Shown: one piece after another, positions 1-8,964 of the stretch
How positions within the stretch are numbered: position 1 is the first letter of the stretch
Layout of the letters: each line of letters begins with the position of its first letter
Assembly (NCBI RefSeq): GCF_018987265.1
Contig: NZ_CP076853.1
Location: 3,437,501 to 3,501,500 of the forward strand
Length of the DNA stretch: 64,000 nt
Origin: Rhizobium sp. WYJ-E13
Lineage (GTDB): Bacteria > Pseudomonadota > Alphaproteobacteria > Rhizobiales > Rhizobiaceae
Reading direction: 5' to 3'
Position numbers and translations under genes: made by a program
The notes under the pieces: model-generated
Seen by the model: the letters and a program-made list of their open reading frames with translations, nothing else
Databases searched by the model: none
Told to the model about the DNA's origin: nothing

Positions 1-437
1 GTATAGGGCTTATCATTCAGCCCTTCGACCATCTTGTCGGGATGCGCGATATAGACCACGTCGGCGCCGATCGCCCGGCCCCGAATATCCGAACGCAGCG
101 TCGGACCGTTTTCATCGAGTACGACAACCTGCACGAGGTCGGGTTTCTGCGTTTCATAGACGGCCTGGGCGACACGCAACGCCGTCTTGATGCGCGTCAC
201 GCCGTCGACAGGCTCGGTCTTGATATATTTGCGGACCCAAACATGGTCCTGCTTCTTGATCGTTACGAGATTGACGTCGGTACAAGCCACGCCATCGGCG
301 GATTCCTCGTCGCCCAGCAGCCTGTCCTTGCCGACATAAACTGCAGCGCCGCCGGAAACGCCCGCTAGCAGAGCGCTACCACCGATGATCAAAGCCAATT
401 TCCGGGAAGGCCGGAATATGCGCAGTAAGGCCTTCAC
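1..437 (-). CDS. Membrane-anchored hypothetical protein, 3' part cut by the window edge
   Basis: About 145 residues of a protein are visible; its C-terminus lies beyond the left edge. I place the start at a GTG because a GGAG ribosome binding site sits eight bases before it; the nearby ATG runs straight into a stop. The N-terminus is basic (KALLRIFRPSRK) and is followed by one hydrophobic segment of about 20 residues (LALIIGGSALLAG...), which fits a signal anchor or uncleaved signal. The rest (VWVRKYIKTEPVDGVTRIK) is soluble, mixed alpha/beta in character, and would face the periplasm. I do not recognise a family and assign no function. It is divergent from the LysR gene. Confidence 0.6.
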   Translation of the reverse strand, partial: MKALLRIFRPSRKLALIIGGSALLAGVSGGAAVYVGKDRLLGDEESADGVACTDVNLVTIKKQDHVWVRKYIKTEPVDGVTRIKTALRVAQAVYETQKPDLVQVVVLDENGPTLRSDIRGRAIGADVVYIAHPDKMVEGLNDKPY

Positions 438-544
438 GCCAACTGCTCCGCCATCTGAAAACTCCAACGCAATACAAGTGACTGTGAAGCTAAGGGAAAT
501 GACGTTTCCGAATCTTTAAATGGGCGGCCCGACTTTGTCTCAAA

Positions 545-559
545 TTGGCAAAATACCAA
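545..559. promoter_or_regulatory. Candidate LysR-type operator (T-N11-A box)
   Basis: TTGG and CCAA are separated by seven bases, giving the interrupted palindrome with a T-N11-A core that LysR proteins bind. It lies about 60 bases before the lysR start, the usual place for an autoregulatory site. The half-site AAAATACCA (550-558) recurs at 610-618, overlapping the lysR start codon. The assignment rests on pattern and position only. Confidence 0.4.
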
Positions 560-617
560 AAAAGGTCCAGCCGTTCCCGAGCTTGCCAGACCGCTTGAGC
601 CCATGCTCTAAAATACC

Positions 618-1526
618 ATGGCCTTCACGCTTCGCCAGATTCAGTATTTTGTCGCCGTTGCCGAACAGGGCTCTGTCACGCGCGCGGCGCAGAACCTGTC
701 GATCTCCCAATCCTCGATCACCGAAGCGCTGAAAGAACTGGAAAACGACCTTGGCGTCGTGCTGTTCGAGCGTCACCCGCGGGGACTCTCGATCACCCAT
801 AATGGCCACCAGTTCCTGCGGCATGCCACGAAAATCCTGGCATCGGTCTCGGATGCCCGCACCAGCTTTTCCGGCCAGCAGAACATACCCTCCGGCACGC
901 TCAACATCGGCGTCACCTCGCTCGTCGCAGGTTATGTGCTTTCCGACCTGCTCGCCCGCTATCGCCGCGCCTGCCCCGGCGTCGAGGTCAGCGCCATCGA
1001 GGACAACGGCAGTTATCTGGAACATCTGCTCATCGGCGGCGAGTTGGATGTCGCTGTCATGGTGATTTCAAATCTGCGTGATCGCATGGCCCTGCAGGCA
1101 GAGATCCTGGAAACCTCGCCCTATCGCCTGTGGCTGCCGATGGGCCACCCGCTGGTTTCTGCCGATATCATCTCCATCGCCGACATCGCTCGCGAGCCGT
1201 TGATCATGCTGACGGTTGACGAGATCGAGGAGAATACCGGCAAGCTGTTGACCGCACTCGGCGCCCGTCCGCACGTCGCCTTCCGCACCCGTTCGGTGGA
1301 AGCCGTGCGCAGCCTGGTCGCGACGGGTGCAGGCGTGGCGCTGCTCCCCGATCTCGTCTACCGCCCCTGGTCGCTGGAAGGCGACCGTATCGAAAGCCGT
1401 GATGTTTCCGGCTCCCTGCCCGTCGTGCAGGTCGGCATGGTTTGGCGCAAGGGCTCCAGCCTGCCGCAGGCCGCACGCGATTTCGTGGCCATCGCCGAGA
1501 ACATGCGATCGGGGCGATCCCGCTAG
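618..1526 (+). CDS. LysR-family transcriptional regulator
   Basis: Typical LysR length (302 residues) and layout. The winged helix-turn-helix occupies residues 1-60 (FTLRQIQYFVAVAEQGSVTRAA, then SISQSSITEALKELE), followed by the linker helix and the two-lobed effector-binding domain from about residue 90. The gene lies directly before a polyamine-type ABC importer on the same strand, with a perfect palindrome in the gap. The likely role is therefore control of uptake and oxidation of a putrescine-like amine. The effector cannot be read from the sequence. The ATG sits in the context CCATGG with only a weak ribosome binding site, but the reading frame matches LysR proteins from the first residues. 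Confidence 0.9.
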   Translation: MAFTLRQIQYFVAVAEQGSVTRAAQNLSISQSSITEALKELENDLGVVLFERHPRGLSITHNGHQFLRHATKILASVSDARTSFSGQQNIPSGTLNIGVTSLVAGYVLSDLLARYRRACPGVEVSAIEDNGSYLEHLLIGGELDVAVMVISNLRDRMALQAEILETSPYRLWLPMGHPLVSADIISIADIAREPLIMLTVDEIEENTGKLLTALGARPHVAFRTRSVEAVRSLVATGAGVALLPDLVYRPWSLEGDRIESRDVSGSLPVVQVGMVWRKGSSLPQAARDFVAIAENMRSGRSR

Positions 1527-1546
1527 ATATCGGAAATTCCGATATC
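1526..1546. promoter_or_regulatory. 21-bp palindrome between lysR and the binding-protein gene
   Basis: Perfect 10-base arms GATATCGGAA and TTCCGATATC flank a single central base. The site begins on the last base of the lysR stop codon and lies 100 bases before the binding-protein start. No T-run follows, so it is not a simple terminator. An operator controlling the transporter operon is the most likely reading. Confidence 0.4.
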
Positions 1547-1646
1547 GCCTTTCTGATAAATGAATTTGCGAAACCGGCCGTTCCGCGTCACCTTTTCTTT
1601 CGGGAACAAAACGCCGCAAAAGCGGCACCGAACCGGGAGACAGACG

Positions 1647-2807
1647 ATGAAGCATCTTCTGAAATCGTGCACTGCTGCGCTCGCGAGCCTGAGCTTTGCG
1701 ACACAGGTTGTCGCTGCCGAACCGCTGAAGGAATTGGGCAAGGGTGAAGGCGCCGTCAGCATCGTTGCCTGGGCCGGCTATATCGAGCGCGGTGAGACCG
1801 ACAAGAATTACGACTGGGTCACCGATTTCGAAAAGGAAACCGGCTGCAAGGTTTCCGTCAAGACCGCCGCCACCTCGGATGAAATGGTGGCGCTGATGAA
1901 CGAAGGCGGCTTCGACCTCGTCACTGCCTCGGGCGATGCGTCGCTTCGCCTCGTCGCGGGAAAACGCGTCCAGCCCATCAACACCGATCTCATCCCGAGC
2001 TTCAAGACCGTCGATAAACGCCTGCAGAATGCGCCCTGGAATACGGTGAATGGCGTCCACTACGGGGTGCCCTATCTCTGGGGGCCGAACGTGCTGATGT
2101 ACAACACCGACACGTTCAAGGATAAGGCGCCGACGAGCTGGAATATCGTCTTCGAGGAACAGAACCTGCCTGATGGTAAGTCCAACAAGGGCCGCGTTCA
2201 GGCCTATGACGGCCCGATCTACATCGCCGATGCCGCTCTGTATCTGATGGCGCATAAGCCCGATCTCGGCATCAAGGACCCCTACGAGCTCAACGAGGAC
2301 CAGTACAAGGCTGCCCTCGATCTGCTGCGCGGCCAGCGCAAGATCGTCTCGCGCTACTGGCACGACGCGATGATCCAGGTCGACGACTTCAAGAATGAAG
2401 GCGTGGTCGCCTCGGGCTCCTGGCCCTTCCAGGTCAACCTGCTGCAGGCCGACAAGCAGAAAATCGCCTCCACCTTCCCTGAGGAGGGCGTCACCGGTTG
2501 GGCCGACACGACCATGCTGCACGCTGACAGCGAACACCCGAACTGCGCTTATATGTGGATGGAACATTCCCTGAAGGCCAAGGTCCAGGGTGATGCCGCC
2601 GCCTGGTTCGGCGCCGTACCCTCGGTTCCGGCCGCCTGCAAGGGCAACGAACTCCTGACCGATGCCGGCTGCAACACCAATGGCTTTGATCACTTCGACA
2701 AGATCAAGTTCTGGAAGACGCCGGTCGCCAAATGCGCAAGCGAAAGCGAATGCGTACCCTATCATCGCTGGGTCTCGGATTATATCGGCGTGATCGGCGG
2801 GCGGTGA
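1647..2807 (+). CDS. Periplasmic polyamine-type solute-binding protein (PotD-like)
   Basis: This is the substrate-binding component of the ABC importer encoded by the next three genes. I chose the ATG at 1647, preceded by GGGAGA, because it gives a standard signal peptide (MKHLLKSCTAALASLSFAT) with cleavage near residue 24 at VVAA. A longer frame starting at 1560 would bury that signal. The mature protein has features of the PotD/PotF group of family 1 solute-binding proteins (VSIVAWAGYIERG, YNTDTFKDKAPTSW, GVPYLWGPN). The length of 386 residues is slightly above the usual 340-370. Neighbouring genes suggest putrescine, spermidine or a related amine as ligand, but specificity is inferred. Confidence 0.82.
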   Translation: MKHLLKSCTAALASLSFATQVVAAEPLKELGKGEGAVSIVAWAGYIERGETDKNYDWVTDFEKETGCKVSVKTAATSDEMVALMNEGGFDLVTASGDASLRLVAGKRVQPINTDLIPSFKTVDKRLQNAPWNTVNGVHYGVPYLWGPNVLMYNTDTFKDKAPTSWNIVFEEQNLPDGKSNKGRVQAYDGPIYIADAALYLMAHKPDLGIKDPYELNEDQYKAALDLLRGQRKIVSRYWHDAMIQVDDFKNEGVVASGSWPFQVNLLQADKQKIASTFPEEGVTGWADTTMLHADSEHPNCAYMWMEHSLKAKVQGDAAAWFGAVPSVPAACKGNELLTDAGCNTNGFDHFDKIKFWKTPVAKCASESECVPYHRWVSDYIGVIGGR

Positions 2808-2825
2808 CGCCAAGCCGATCCATGT

Positions 2826-2979
2826 GAAAAAGTCCCCTCCCCAATCCCTCCCCACAAGGGGAAGGGCCAGAGTGGCACCGCCGCATTCCTGCCGAAACGC
2901 CGAAAGGTTTGAGCGTGGGCGCGGCAGATTAAGCCCCTCCCCCTTGTGGGGAGGGGTTTGGGGCGGGGTCTTTTTAAGA
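2826..2979. repeat. Long inverted repeat of C- and G-rich arms (rhizobial intergenic repeat)
   Basis: Two arms of about 40 bases, at 2826-2866 and 2937-2979, are near-exact inverted copies of each other. Both contain the core CCTCCCCACAAGGGG and both have a run of A or T at the outer end. The 70 bases between them are unlike either arm. This resembles the mosaic palindromic elements scattered between genes in Rhizobiaceae. It separates the binding-protein gene from the ATPase gene, so it may lower downstream expression by forming a stem-loop in the transcript. Confidence 0.7.
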
Positions 2980-3015
2980 TCAAAGCCTCTCAGATAATAC
3001 AGCTCCGGAGCCCCC

Positions 3016-4002
3016 ATGACGTCAGCCGTCCGTTTCCAGAAGGTGTCTCGCCATTTCGGTGCAGTGCGCGCCGTCGATGGCGTCGATCTTGAGATCGTGC
3101 CCGGCGAATTCTTCGCCATGCTCGGCCCGTCCGGATCCGGCAAGACCACCTGCCTGCGGCTGATTGCGGGTTTCGAACAGCCGACATCGGGACATATCGA
3201 GATCTTCGGCGAAACCGCCGAGGGCATTCCGCCCTATCGCCGCAACGTCAATACCGTTTTCCAGGATTACGCACTCTTCCCGCATCTCGATATCCTCGAC
3301 AACGTCGCCTACGGGCTGATGGTCAAGGGCGTCGGCAAGGCGGAGCGGATCAGGGAGGCAGAGAAGGCACTGGAACTCGTGAAGCTGCCGGGCTATGGCA
3401 GCCGCCGCCCCGGCCAGCTCTCCGGCGGCCAGCGGCAGCGCGTGGCGTTGGCCCGCGCTCTCGTAAACAAGCCACGGGTGCTTCTGCTGGACGAACCGCT
3501 CGGAGCTCTGGACCTGAAGCTGCGCGAGCAGATGCAGGAGGAACTGAAGAGCCTGCAGCGCGCGCTCGGCATCACCTTCATCTTCGTCACCCACGATCAG
3601 GGCGAGGCGCTCTCCATGGCCGACCGCGTTGCGGTCTTCAACGATGGCGGCATCGTCCAGCACGGCACGCCACAGGATATCTACCGTCGCCCGAAGACAC
3701 GCTTCGTCGCCGATTTCGTCGGCTCGTCGAATGTCATTTCTCCCGATGTGATGACGGTTCTCGGCGGCGAGAAACGCTGGGCGAGTTTGCGGCCGGAAGC
3801 AATCCGCCTCGCGGCTGACGGCATTGAAGCCAGGGTCGAGAATGCCAGCTTCCTGGGTGCCTCAACCCGCCTCACTGTCGATATCAAGGGATCGCACCTG
3901 CATGTCATGCTGCCGGCCGGCAGTGATATCCCTGATATCGGCACCGCCATCCGTCTCGCCTGGCAGCAGGGCGACGTGCACTATATGGATGACGCGGCAT
4001 GA
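3016..4002 (+). CDS. Polyamine-type ABC transporter ATP-binding protein (PotA-like)
   Basis: This ATPase drives import. Walker A (GPSGSGKTT) lies at residues 37-45, the Q-loop (VFQDYALFPH) near 81-90, the signature LSGGQRQR near 135, Walker B (LLLDEPLGALD) near 158, and the H-loop (FVTHDQ) near 190. A shorter C-terminal TOBE-like part (SLRPEAIRLA) follows. At 328 residues it is slightly shorter than most PotA proteins. Its stop codon overlaps the start of the first permease by four bases, indicating translational coupling. Confidence 0.9.
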   Translation: MTSAVRFQKVSRHFGAVRAVDGVDLEIVPGEFFAMLGPSGSGKTTCLRLIAGFEQPTSGHIEIFGETAEGIPPYRRNVNTVFQDYALFPHLDILDNVAYGLMVKGVGKAERIREAEKALELVKLPGYGSRRPGQLSGGQRQRVALARALVNKPRVLLLDEPLGALDLKLREQMQEELKSLQRALGITFIFVTHDQGEALSMADRVAVFNDGGIVQHGTPQDIYRRPKTRFVADFVGSSNVISPDVMTVLGGEKRWASLRPEAIRLAADGIEARVENASFLGASTRLTVDIKGSHLHVMLPAGSDIPDIGTAIRLAWQQGDVHYMDDAA

Positions 4003-4961
4003 CGGCGCTGGCGATCACCAAGCCGCAAACCTCGATCCTGCCGCGGCGCGGCGGTTTCTTCAGCCGCCTGTCGGACAATTTCTGGCGCCACCCGAAACTG
4101 CTCCTGTTGCTGATGCTGACACCGCCGCTGCTCTGGCTCGGCATCATCTATGTCGGCTCGCTGATCGCGCTCCTGCTGCAGAGCTTCTTCTCGATCGACG
4201 ATTTCTCGGGAATGGTGAATTACGAGTTCACCCTCGATACCTATGCGCAGCTTTTGAACCCCGGCAATTTCGACATCATCGTCAGAACCATCCTGATGGC
4301 CGCGCTGGTAACGATCGCCTCGGCCATCGTCGCCTTCCCGATCGCCTATTACGCCGCGCGTTATGCGCAGGGAAAATGGAAGGCTCTCTTCTATCTCGGC
4401 GTCATGCTGCCGCTCTGGTCGAGCTATCTCGTCAAGATCTATGCCTGGAAGCTCATCCTTGCCAAGGAAGGCATCCTCACCTGGCTCTTCGACAAGCTCT
4501 ATCTGTCCTGGCTGCTCGACGGCGTCCTCGCCTTGCCAGTCGTCGGCGGCAATTCGCTTTCCGTCAGCTACCTCGGCACCTTCATCGTCTTCGTTTATAT
4601 CTGGCTGCCCTACATGATCCTGCCGACGCAGGCAGCACTCGAGCGGGTGCCCGGCAACCTGATCGAGGCATCAGCCGATCTCGGTGCCACCCCGCACCAG
4701 ACCTTCCGAACCGTGCTTTTCCCGTTGGCTCTGCCCGGCATCGTCGCCGGTTCGATCTTCACCTTCTCGCTGACCTTGGGCGACTACATCATTCCGCAGA
4801 TCATCGGCTCGTCGCGCCTCTTCATCGGCCAGGCGGTCTATACGCAGCAGGGGACCGCCGGCAATGTGCCGCTCGCCGCGGCCTTCTCGGTCGTACCGAT
4901 CGTCATCATGGCGATCTATCTCTGGCTCGCCAAACGCATGGGGGCTTTCGATGCGCTCTGA
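3999..4961 (+). CDS. ABC transporter permease, PotB-like
   Basis: First inner-membrane permease of the importer. It has about six hydrophobic segments, beginning with [20 protein letters not shown]. The cytoplasmic EAA loop that docks on the ATPase is clear ([15 protein letters not shown]), followed by [11 protein letters not shown]. The N-terminal 25 residues are polar and cytoplasmic. The length, 320 residues, is normal for PotB/PotH relatives. The gene overlaps the ATPase gene upstream by four bases and the second permease downstream by eleven, so the three form one tight operon. Confidence 0.88.
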   Translation: MTALAITKPQTSILPRRGGFFSRLSDNFWRHPKLLLLLMLTPPLLWLGIIYVGSLIALLLQSFFSIDDFSGMVNYEFTLDTYAQLLNPGNFDIIVRTILMAALVTIASAIVAFPIAYYAARYAQGKWKALFYLGVMLPLWSSYLVKIYAWKLILAKEGILTWLFDKLYLSWLLDGVLALPVVGGNSLSVSYLGTFIVFVYIWLPYMILPTQAALERVPGNLIEASADLGATPHQTFRTVLFPLALPGIVAGSIFTFSLTLGDYIIPQIIGSSRLFIGQAVYTQQGTAGNVPLAAAFSVVPIVIMAIYLWLAKRMGAFDAL

Positions 4962-5766
4962 TCGCATGCAACGTTCCCCAACGCTTTTGAAGATCGCCGC
5001 TGCCGGCGGTCTGCTCTTCCTGCATCTGCCGATCCTGTTGATCTTCGTCTACGCCTTCACGACGGAAGAGAAGAGCTATCAATGGCCGCCGCCGGGCCTG
5101 ACGCTGCAATGGTTCGGCATCGCCTGGAATCGCCCGGACGTCTGGTCGGCACTTGGTCTCTCTCTACAGGTTGCCTGCATTGCGACGGCGATCGCGCTCA
5201 TCCTCGGCACGCTCTGCGCAGCCGCCGTCAGCCAGACGAAATTCTTCGGCCGCGAGGCGATCTCGCTGCTCGTCATCCTGCCGATTGCGCTCCCCGGCAT
5301 CATCACCGGCATTGCGCTGCGCTCCGCCTTCAGCCTCTTCGATATCCCCTTCTCGGTCTGGACGATCGTGCTCGGCCACGCAACCTTCTGCGTCGTTGTC
5401 GTCTACAACAATGCCGTCGCCCGTTTCCGCCGCACGTCGGGCTCTCTGATCGAGGCCTCGATGGATCTCGGCGCCGATGGTTTCCAGACCTTCCGCCATG
5501 TCATCCTGCCGAATATCGGCACGGCGCTTCTGGCCGGCGGCATGCTAGCCTTCGCCCTGTCCTTCGATGAGGTGATCGTCACCACCTTCACCGGCGGCCA
5601 GCAATCCACCCTGCCGATCTGGATGCTCGAAGAACTGATCCGCCCACGCCAGCGCCCGGTCACCAATGTGGTCGCCATGGTCGTCGTGCTCGTCACCTTC
5701 CTGCCAATCCTGGCAGCCTATTACCTCACGCGCGATGGCGATCAGATCGCCGGCGCCGGCAAATAA
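4951..5766 (+). CDS. ABC transporter permease, PotC-like
   Basis: Second permease of the pair. The frame is open further upstream, but I start at the ATG at 4951, which gives [15 protein letters not shown] and 271 residues, the normal size of PotC/PotI. A second ATG four codons later is possible. The EAA loop ([15 protein letters not shown]) and the segment [18 protein letters not shown] match the family. It overlaps the end of the first permease by eleven bases. After it comes a 75-base gap with a stem-loop before the dehydrogenase gene. Confidence 0.88.
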   Translation: MRSDRMQRSPTLLKIAAAGGLLFLHLPILLIFVYAFTTEEKSYQWPPPGLTLQWFGIAWNRPDVWSALGLSLQVACIATAIALILGTLCAAAVSQTKFFGREAISLLVILPIALPGIITGIALRSAFSLFDIPFSVWTIVLGHATFCVVVVYNNAVARFRRTSGSLIEASMDLGADGFQTFRHVILPNIGTALLAGGMLAFALSFDEVIVTTFTGGQQSTLPIWMLEELIRPRQRPVTNVVAMVVVLVTFLPILAAYYLTRDGDQIAGAGK

Positions 5767-5769
5767 CCC

Positions 5770-5818
5770 GGAGCGGGATCGGAAAGTGTCAAACGCTTTC
5801 CTGCCCCCGTCTCGCTCC
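5770..5818. repeat. Intergenic stem-loop, related to a dispersed rhizobial palindrome
   Basis: Nested inverted arms: GGAGCG with CGCTCC outside, and GGAAAG with CTTTCC inside around a 9-base loop. The core resembles the AAAGTGT...CGxTTT core of the repeats at 16263 and 29186. It lies between the second permease and the dehydrogenase and may tune expression within the operon. There is no T-run, so full termination is not expected. Confidence 0.45.
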
Positions 5819-5841
5819 ACCAACGAACAAGGAGAACGCCC

Positions 5842-7269
5842 ATGGACACGCAAATGCTGATCGGTTCGCGCTTCGAGACCGGCACGGAAACGGAAGAGCA
5901 CATCCTGAACCCGAAGACCGGCGAAACGGTGCTGAACCTCGCCGAAGCGTCGCTCGGTCAGATCGATGCTGCCGTCGATGCCGCCGAAAAGGCCTTTGTC
6001 ACCTGGGCACAGACGACCCCGTCCGAACGCTCTGCCTATCTCTTGAAGATCGCCGACGCCATTGAAAGGGATGCAAAGGGCTTTGCCACGCTGGAGGCGC
6101 TGAACTGCGGCAAACCGATCAATGCCGTGCTGAATGACGAAATCCCAGCCATCGTCGATTGCTACCGCTTCTTTGCCGGTGCAGTGCGCAATCTGCATGG
6201 ACCGGTCGCAGGCGAATACCTTCCCGGCCACACCTCGATGATCCGCCGCGACCCGATCGGCATAGTCGGTTCGATCGCGCCGTGGAATTATCCGCTGATG
6301 ATGATGGCCTGGAAGCTGGCGCCTGCCATCGCCGGCGGCAACACGGTCGTTTTCAAGCCGTCCGAACAGACGCCGCTGACAGCACTCAAGATGGCCAAGC
6401 TTCTCTCTGACATTCTCCCCGAGGGCGTTGTCAACGTCATCCTCGGACGCGGCGAGAGCGTCGGCAACGCGCTGATCAACCATCCGAAAATCGATATGGT
6501 GTCGATAACAGGCGATATCGCAACCGGCAAGAAGGTGCTGCAGGCCGCCGCCAAGACGGTCAAGCGCACCCATCTGGAGCTTGGCGGCAAGGCGCCAGTC
6601 ATCGTCTTCGACGATGCCGATATCCAGGCCGTCGTCGCCGGTATCCGCACCTTCGGTTATTACAATGCCGGCCAGGACTGCACGGCCGCCTGCCGTATCT
6701 ATGCCGACGCCAGGGTTTACGACAATTTCGTCTCCGACCTGACATCCGCTGTCTCAAGCATCCGCTTCAACCAGGCCGACGACACGCAGAACGAAATCGG
6801 CCCGCTGATTTCCAAGCGCCAGCGCGATCGGGTCGAGAGCTTCGTCACCCGCGCTTCCGAGCACAAGCACATGGAAATCACCACCGGCGGCAAGACCTCC
6901 GGTGACAAGGGCTTCTTCTTCGCGCCGACGGTTGTTGCCGGCGCCACGCAGGAGGATGAGATCGTCCGCCGCGAAGTCTTCGGCCCTGTCGTCTCGGTCA
7001 CCCGCTTCACCAATGTCGAGGATGCAGTGACCTGGGCGAATGACAGCGATTACGGCCTAGCCTCTTCCGTTTGGACCAAGGATATCGGCCGCGGCATGAA
7101 GACCGCCGCCCGCCTTCAATATGGCTGTACTTGGATCAACACCCATTTCATGCTGGTCAACGAGATGCCGCATGGCGGTTTGAAACAGTCAGGCTACGGC
7201 AAGGATATGTCCGTCTACGCTCTGGAAGATTATACAGCTGTCCGTCACGTGATGATCAATCACGGATAG
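5842..7269 (+). CDS. Gamma-aminobutyraldehyde-type NAD(P)-dependent aldehyde dehydrogenase
   Basis: An aldehyde dehydrogenase of the betaine-aldehyde/gamma-aminobutyraldehyde branch, 475 residues, full length. It oxidises an amino-aldehyde to the acid, for example 4-aminobutanal to GABA. The catalytic cysteine is Cys280 (GQDCTA) and the general base is Glu246 (HLELGGKAP). The cofactor-binding stretch [12 protein letters not shown] and the conserved [12 protein letters not shown] are also present. The start follows AAGGAGAACGCCC. Its position behind a polyamine importer supports a putrescine or related pathway. No transaminase or amine oxidase for the first step lies nearby. Choline-related aldehydes are an alternative substrate. 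Confidence 0.85.
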   Translation: MDTQMLIGSRFETGTETEEHILNPKTGETVLNLAEASLGQIDAAVDAAEKAFVTWAQTTPSERSAYLLKIADAIERDAKGFATLEALNCGKPINAVLNDEIPAIVDCYRFFAGAVRNLHGPVAGEYLPGHTSMIRRDPIGIVGSIAPWNYPLMMMAWKLAPAIAGGNTVVFKPSEQTPLTALKMAKLLSDILPEGVVNVILGRGESVGNALINHPKIDMVSITGDIATGKKVLQAAAKTVKRTHLELGGKAPVIVFDDADIQAVVAGIRTFGYYNAGQDCTAACRIYADARVYDNFVSDLTSAVSSIRFNQADDTQNEIGPLISKRQRDRVESFVTRASEHKHMEITTGGKTSGDKGFFFAPTVVAGATQEDEIVRREVFGPVVSVTRFTNVEDAVTWANDSDYGLASSVWTKDIGRGMKTAARLQYGCTWINTHFMLVNEMPHGGLKQSGYGKDMSVYALEDYTAVRHVMINHG

Positions 7270-7295
7270 TTGAACAAGAGCCTCCTGTTCCGCTG

Positions 7296-7326
7296 CAAAA
7301 GTCACTGCCGCTATCAGTGACTTTTG
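7296..7326 (+). terminator. Rho-independent terminator after the dehydrogenase operon
   Basis: A perfect 12-bp stem (CAAAAGTCACTG with CAGTGACTTTTG) around a 7-base loop lies 26 bases after the stop codon. The right arm ends in TTTTG, followed by TCACTTTGTC. This marks the end of the lysR-transporter-dehydrogenase unit. Confidence 0.7.
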
Positions 7327-7454
7327 TCACTTTGTCATAATACAACTGCAAATACTGTTTTTCGAAAGTGGAATTGCCGTTTCACCGTATATGGCAAGCC
7401 GCGATAATATGATTCTTCGCCGGATCAAAGAAATCGGTCAGGCATTACTTACAC

Positions 7455-8561
7455 ATGGCGACGCCCATCGATATCTTCGAGCTCGAAAAAGCCCTGGACG
7501 GATTACTGGAATCCGCACTTGTACCTGATAGCTGGGAGCGCACGCTGCAGCAGATCAGTCAGGCGACTGGTTCCGTTGGAACGCATATCATGCCGGTTCG
7601 GGGAAAATTCCCCGCCGGCTTCCTGAGCACGCCGAATTTGCTGGAGGCCTTCCAGGTCTATTTTTCCGAAGAATGGCACAAGCGCGATTTCCGTGAGCGC
7701 GGTCTGGCGGTTGCGATGGCCAAAGGTGTCGTCATCGAACACGACATCGCCAGCGAGGAAGAATTCAAGAATCAGAGCTTCTATACGGAGTTTCTGGCCC
7801 GCTTCGGCTTTCGCTATTCCGCCATGGTGGGCTTTACCGCCGGCGATACGATGCTGAGTCTCAATCTGCAGCGCCGGATCGAAGACCAGCCTTTCGATCG
7901 CGACGATGCGCAGTTGCTCATAAAAATGCAATCGAGGCTGACCGCTGCGGCCGAAATCATCCGCGCGCTCCAAGTCGCCAGGATCGACAGCATGAGCGAA
8001 GCCTTCGAACTCGCCGGTACCGCGGTCATCTTCTTCGACCGGGCTGGGCGTATCGCTCGGCTGAATCAGCGGGCGGAGAGGCTACTCGATGGAAATATCC
8101 GTGTTGTGGATCGGGAACTTGTCGCGACCAGTCAGGAAGAAACAGGGCTCCTGCGCCGCCACCTGCAGGCAATCCTCTCAAAGGAGCCTTTCACCAATCC
8201 GGCCGTCTCCACGCCGGTTCTGTTCTCACGCCCGGGAAAGGCGCCACTGGTCATCCGCGCCCAGCGGTTGAACGGCGTGCCGGCCGAACTCTTCTCGCAT
8301 TCCGCCGCTGTCGCCATCATCACGGATCTTTCCGAGCGGGCGAGCCCAAGCCGCGATCTGCTGCGACAGCTGTTCGCACTCACCCCTCAGGAAACGACGG
8401 TCGCGCGCCTGCTCATGGATGGTTCGTCACCGCGTCAGATCGCCGAAATATGCGGACTGACCTATGAGACGACGCGCGGCTATGTGAAAAAGGTTCTCGC
8501 CAAGACTGGCACGCAGCGCCAGTCTCAACTCATCTCGCTGCTCTCAAGCCTGAAAATCTAG
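7455..8561 (+). CDS. LuxR-type helix-turn-helix transcriptional regulator
   Basis: The C-terminal 65 residues form a LuxR/FixJ-type DNA-binding domain (LTPQETTVARLLMDGSSPRQIAEICGL, then TYETTRGYVKKVLAKTGTQRQ). The first 300 residues look like a ligand-sensing region, with a PAS-like stretch near residues 185-290 (FELAGTAVIFFDRAGRIARLNQRAERLL). No receiver or autoinducer-binding signature is evident, so it is neither a classical response regulator nor an obvious quorum sensor. It has its own promoter region after the terminator. Its targets are unknown; control of the neighbouring amine genes is possible. Confidence 0.85.
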   Translation: MATPIDIFELEKALDGLLESALVPDSWERTLQQISQATGSVGTHIMPVRGKFPAGFLSTPNLLEAFQVYFSEEWHKRDFRERGLAVAMAKGVVIEHDIASEEEFKNQSFYTEFLARFGFRYSAMVGFTAGDTMLSLNLQRRIEDQPFDRDDAQLLIKMQSRLTAAAEIIRALQVARIDSMSEAFELAGTAVIFFDRAGRIARLNQRAERLLDGNIRVVDRELVATSQEETGLLRRHLQAILSKEPFTNPAVSTPVLFSRPGKAPLVIRAQRLNGVPAELFSHSAAVAIITDLSERASPSRDLLRQLFALTPQETTVARLLMDGSSPRQIAEICGLTYETTRGYVKKVLAKTGTQRQSQLISLLSSLKI

Positions 8562-8668
8562 GCCTGATTATAGAGCGCAAGTAGTTCCCAGTCACCTTCC
8601 CAGACCATGTCAAGCGCCACATAGATGATGATGGCAAGGCCGATCCAGCCAAGGAACGACGTTCCATT
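8558..8668 (-). pseudogene. Remnant of a TerC-family membrane protein (C-terminal end only)
   Basis: On the minus strand, 37 codons are open between an upstream TAA and a stop that overlaps the end of the luxR-type gene. The translation [17 protein letters not shown], continuing [12 protein letters not shown], looks like the last transmembrane helix and tail of TerC/YjbE-type membrane proteins. No start codon or other part of the gene is present; a divergent promoter region begins right behind it. I read it as the leftover of a deletion. The family assignment is from memory of TerC tails and is tentative. Confidence 0.45.
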
Positions 8669-8679
8669 TTAAACGATTT

Positions 8680-8704
8680 GGAACAAAATCCGCTTCGATG
8701 CGTC
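8680..8704 (+). promoter_or_regulatory. Candidate EcfG (general stress sigma factor) promoter
   Basis: GGAAC is followed after exactly 16 bases by CGTC, one base off the alphaproteobacterial EcfG consensus GGAAC-N16/17-CGTT. It lies 30 bases before the DUF1328 start codon. A second GGAAC at 8653 has CGAT after 16 bases. Small DUF1328 membrane proteins are often stress-induced in this class, which fits. Confidence 0.4.
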
Positions 8705-8734
8705 TTCCTCCAAAAATCACGGAGGAAGATATCC

Positions 8735-8908
8735 ATGCTGAAATGGGCTCTGATATTTCTGGTCATTTCGATTGTTGCCGGCTTTTTCGGCTTCTCCGGC
8801 ATTTCCGCGGCAACAGCGACAATCGCACGCGTACTGTTCGGCATATTCCTCGTCGTCTTCCTGATCTTCCTCATCCTGGCGCTGATGGCAGGACAGGCGA
8901 TCTTCTAG
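8735..8908 (+). CDS. DUF1328 small membrane protein
   Basis: A 57-residue protein with two hydrophobic helices ([19 protein letters not shown] and [18 protein letters not shown]) joined by a short Ala/Thr turn. This is the size and pattern of the DUF1328/YtjA family. The start is fixed by GGAGGAAGAT eight bases upstream. The family is widespread in proteobacteria and its biochemical role is unknown; location is the inner membrane. A general-stress promoter candidate lies just upstream. The longer upstream frame is not supported because it lacks a ribosome binding site. Confidence 0.85.
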   Translation: MLKWALIFLVISIVAGFFGFSGISAATATIARVLFGIFLVVFLIFLILALMAGQAIF

Positions 8909-8964
8909 CCAGCAGGTCATTCCGGCTAGCTGGCTGGCCTGCCGGCGGCTTCGAGACAAGTTCG

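Noticed and set aside
1068..3227. A 719-codon open frame antisense to the LysR and binding-protein genes
   Set aside because: GC-rich third positions keep antisense frames open. It has no family features and covers the inverted repeat and three genes with clear motifs.
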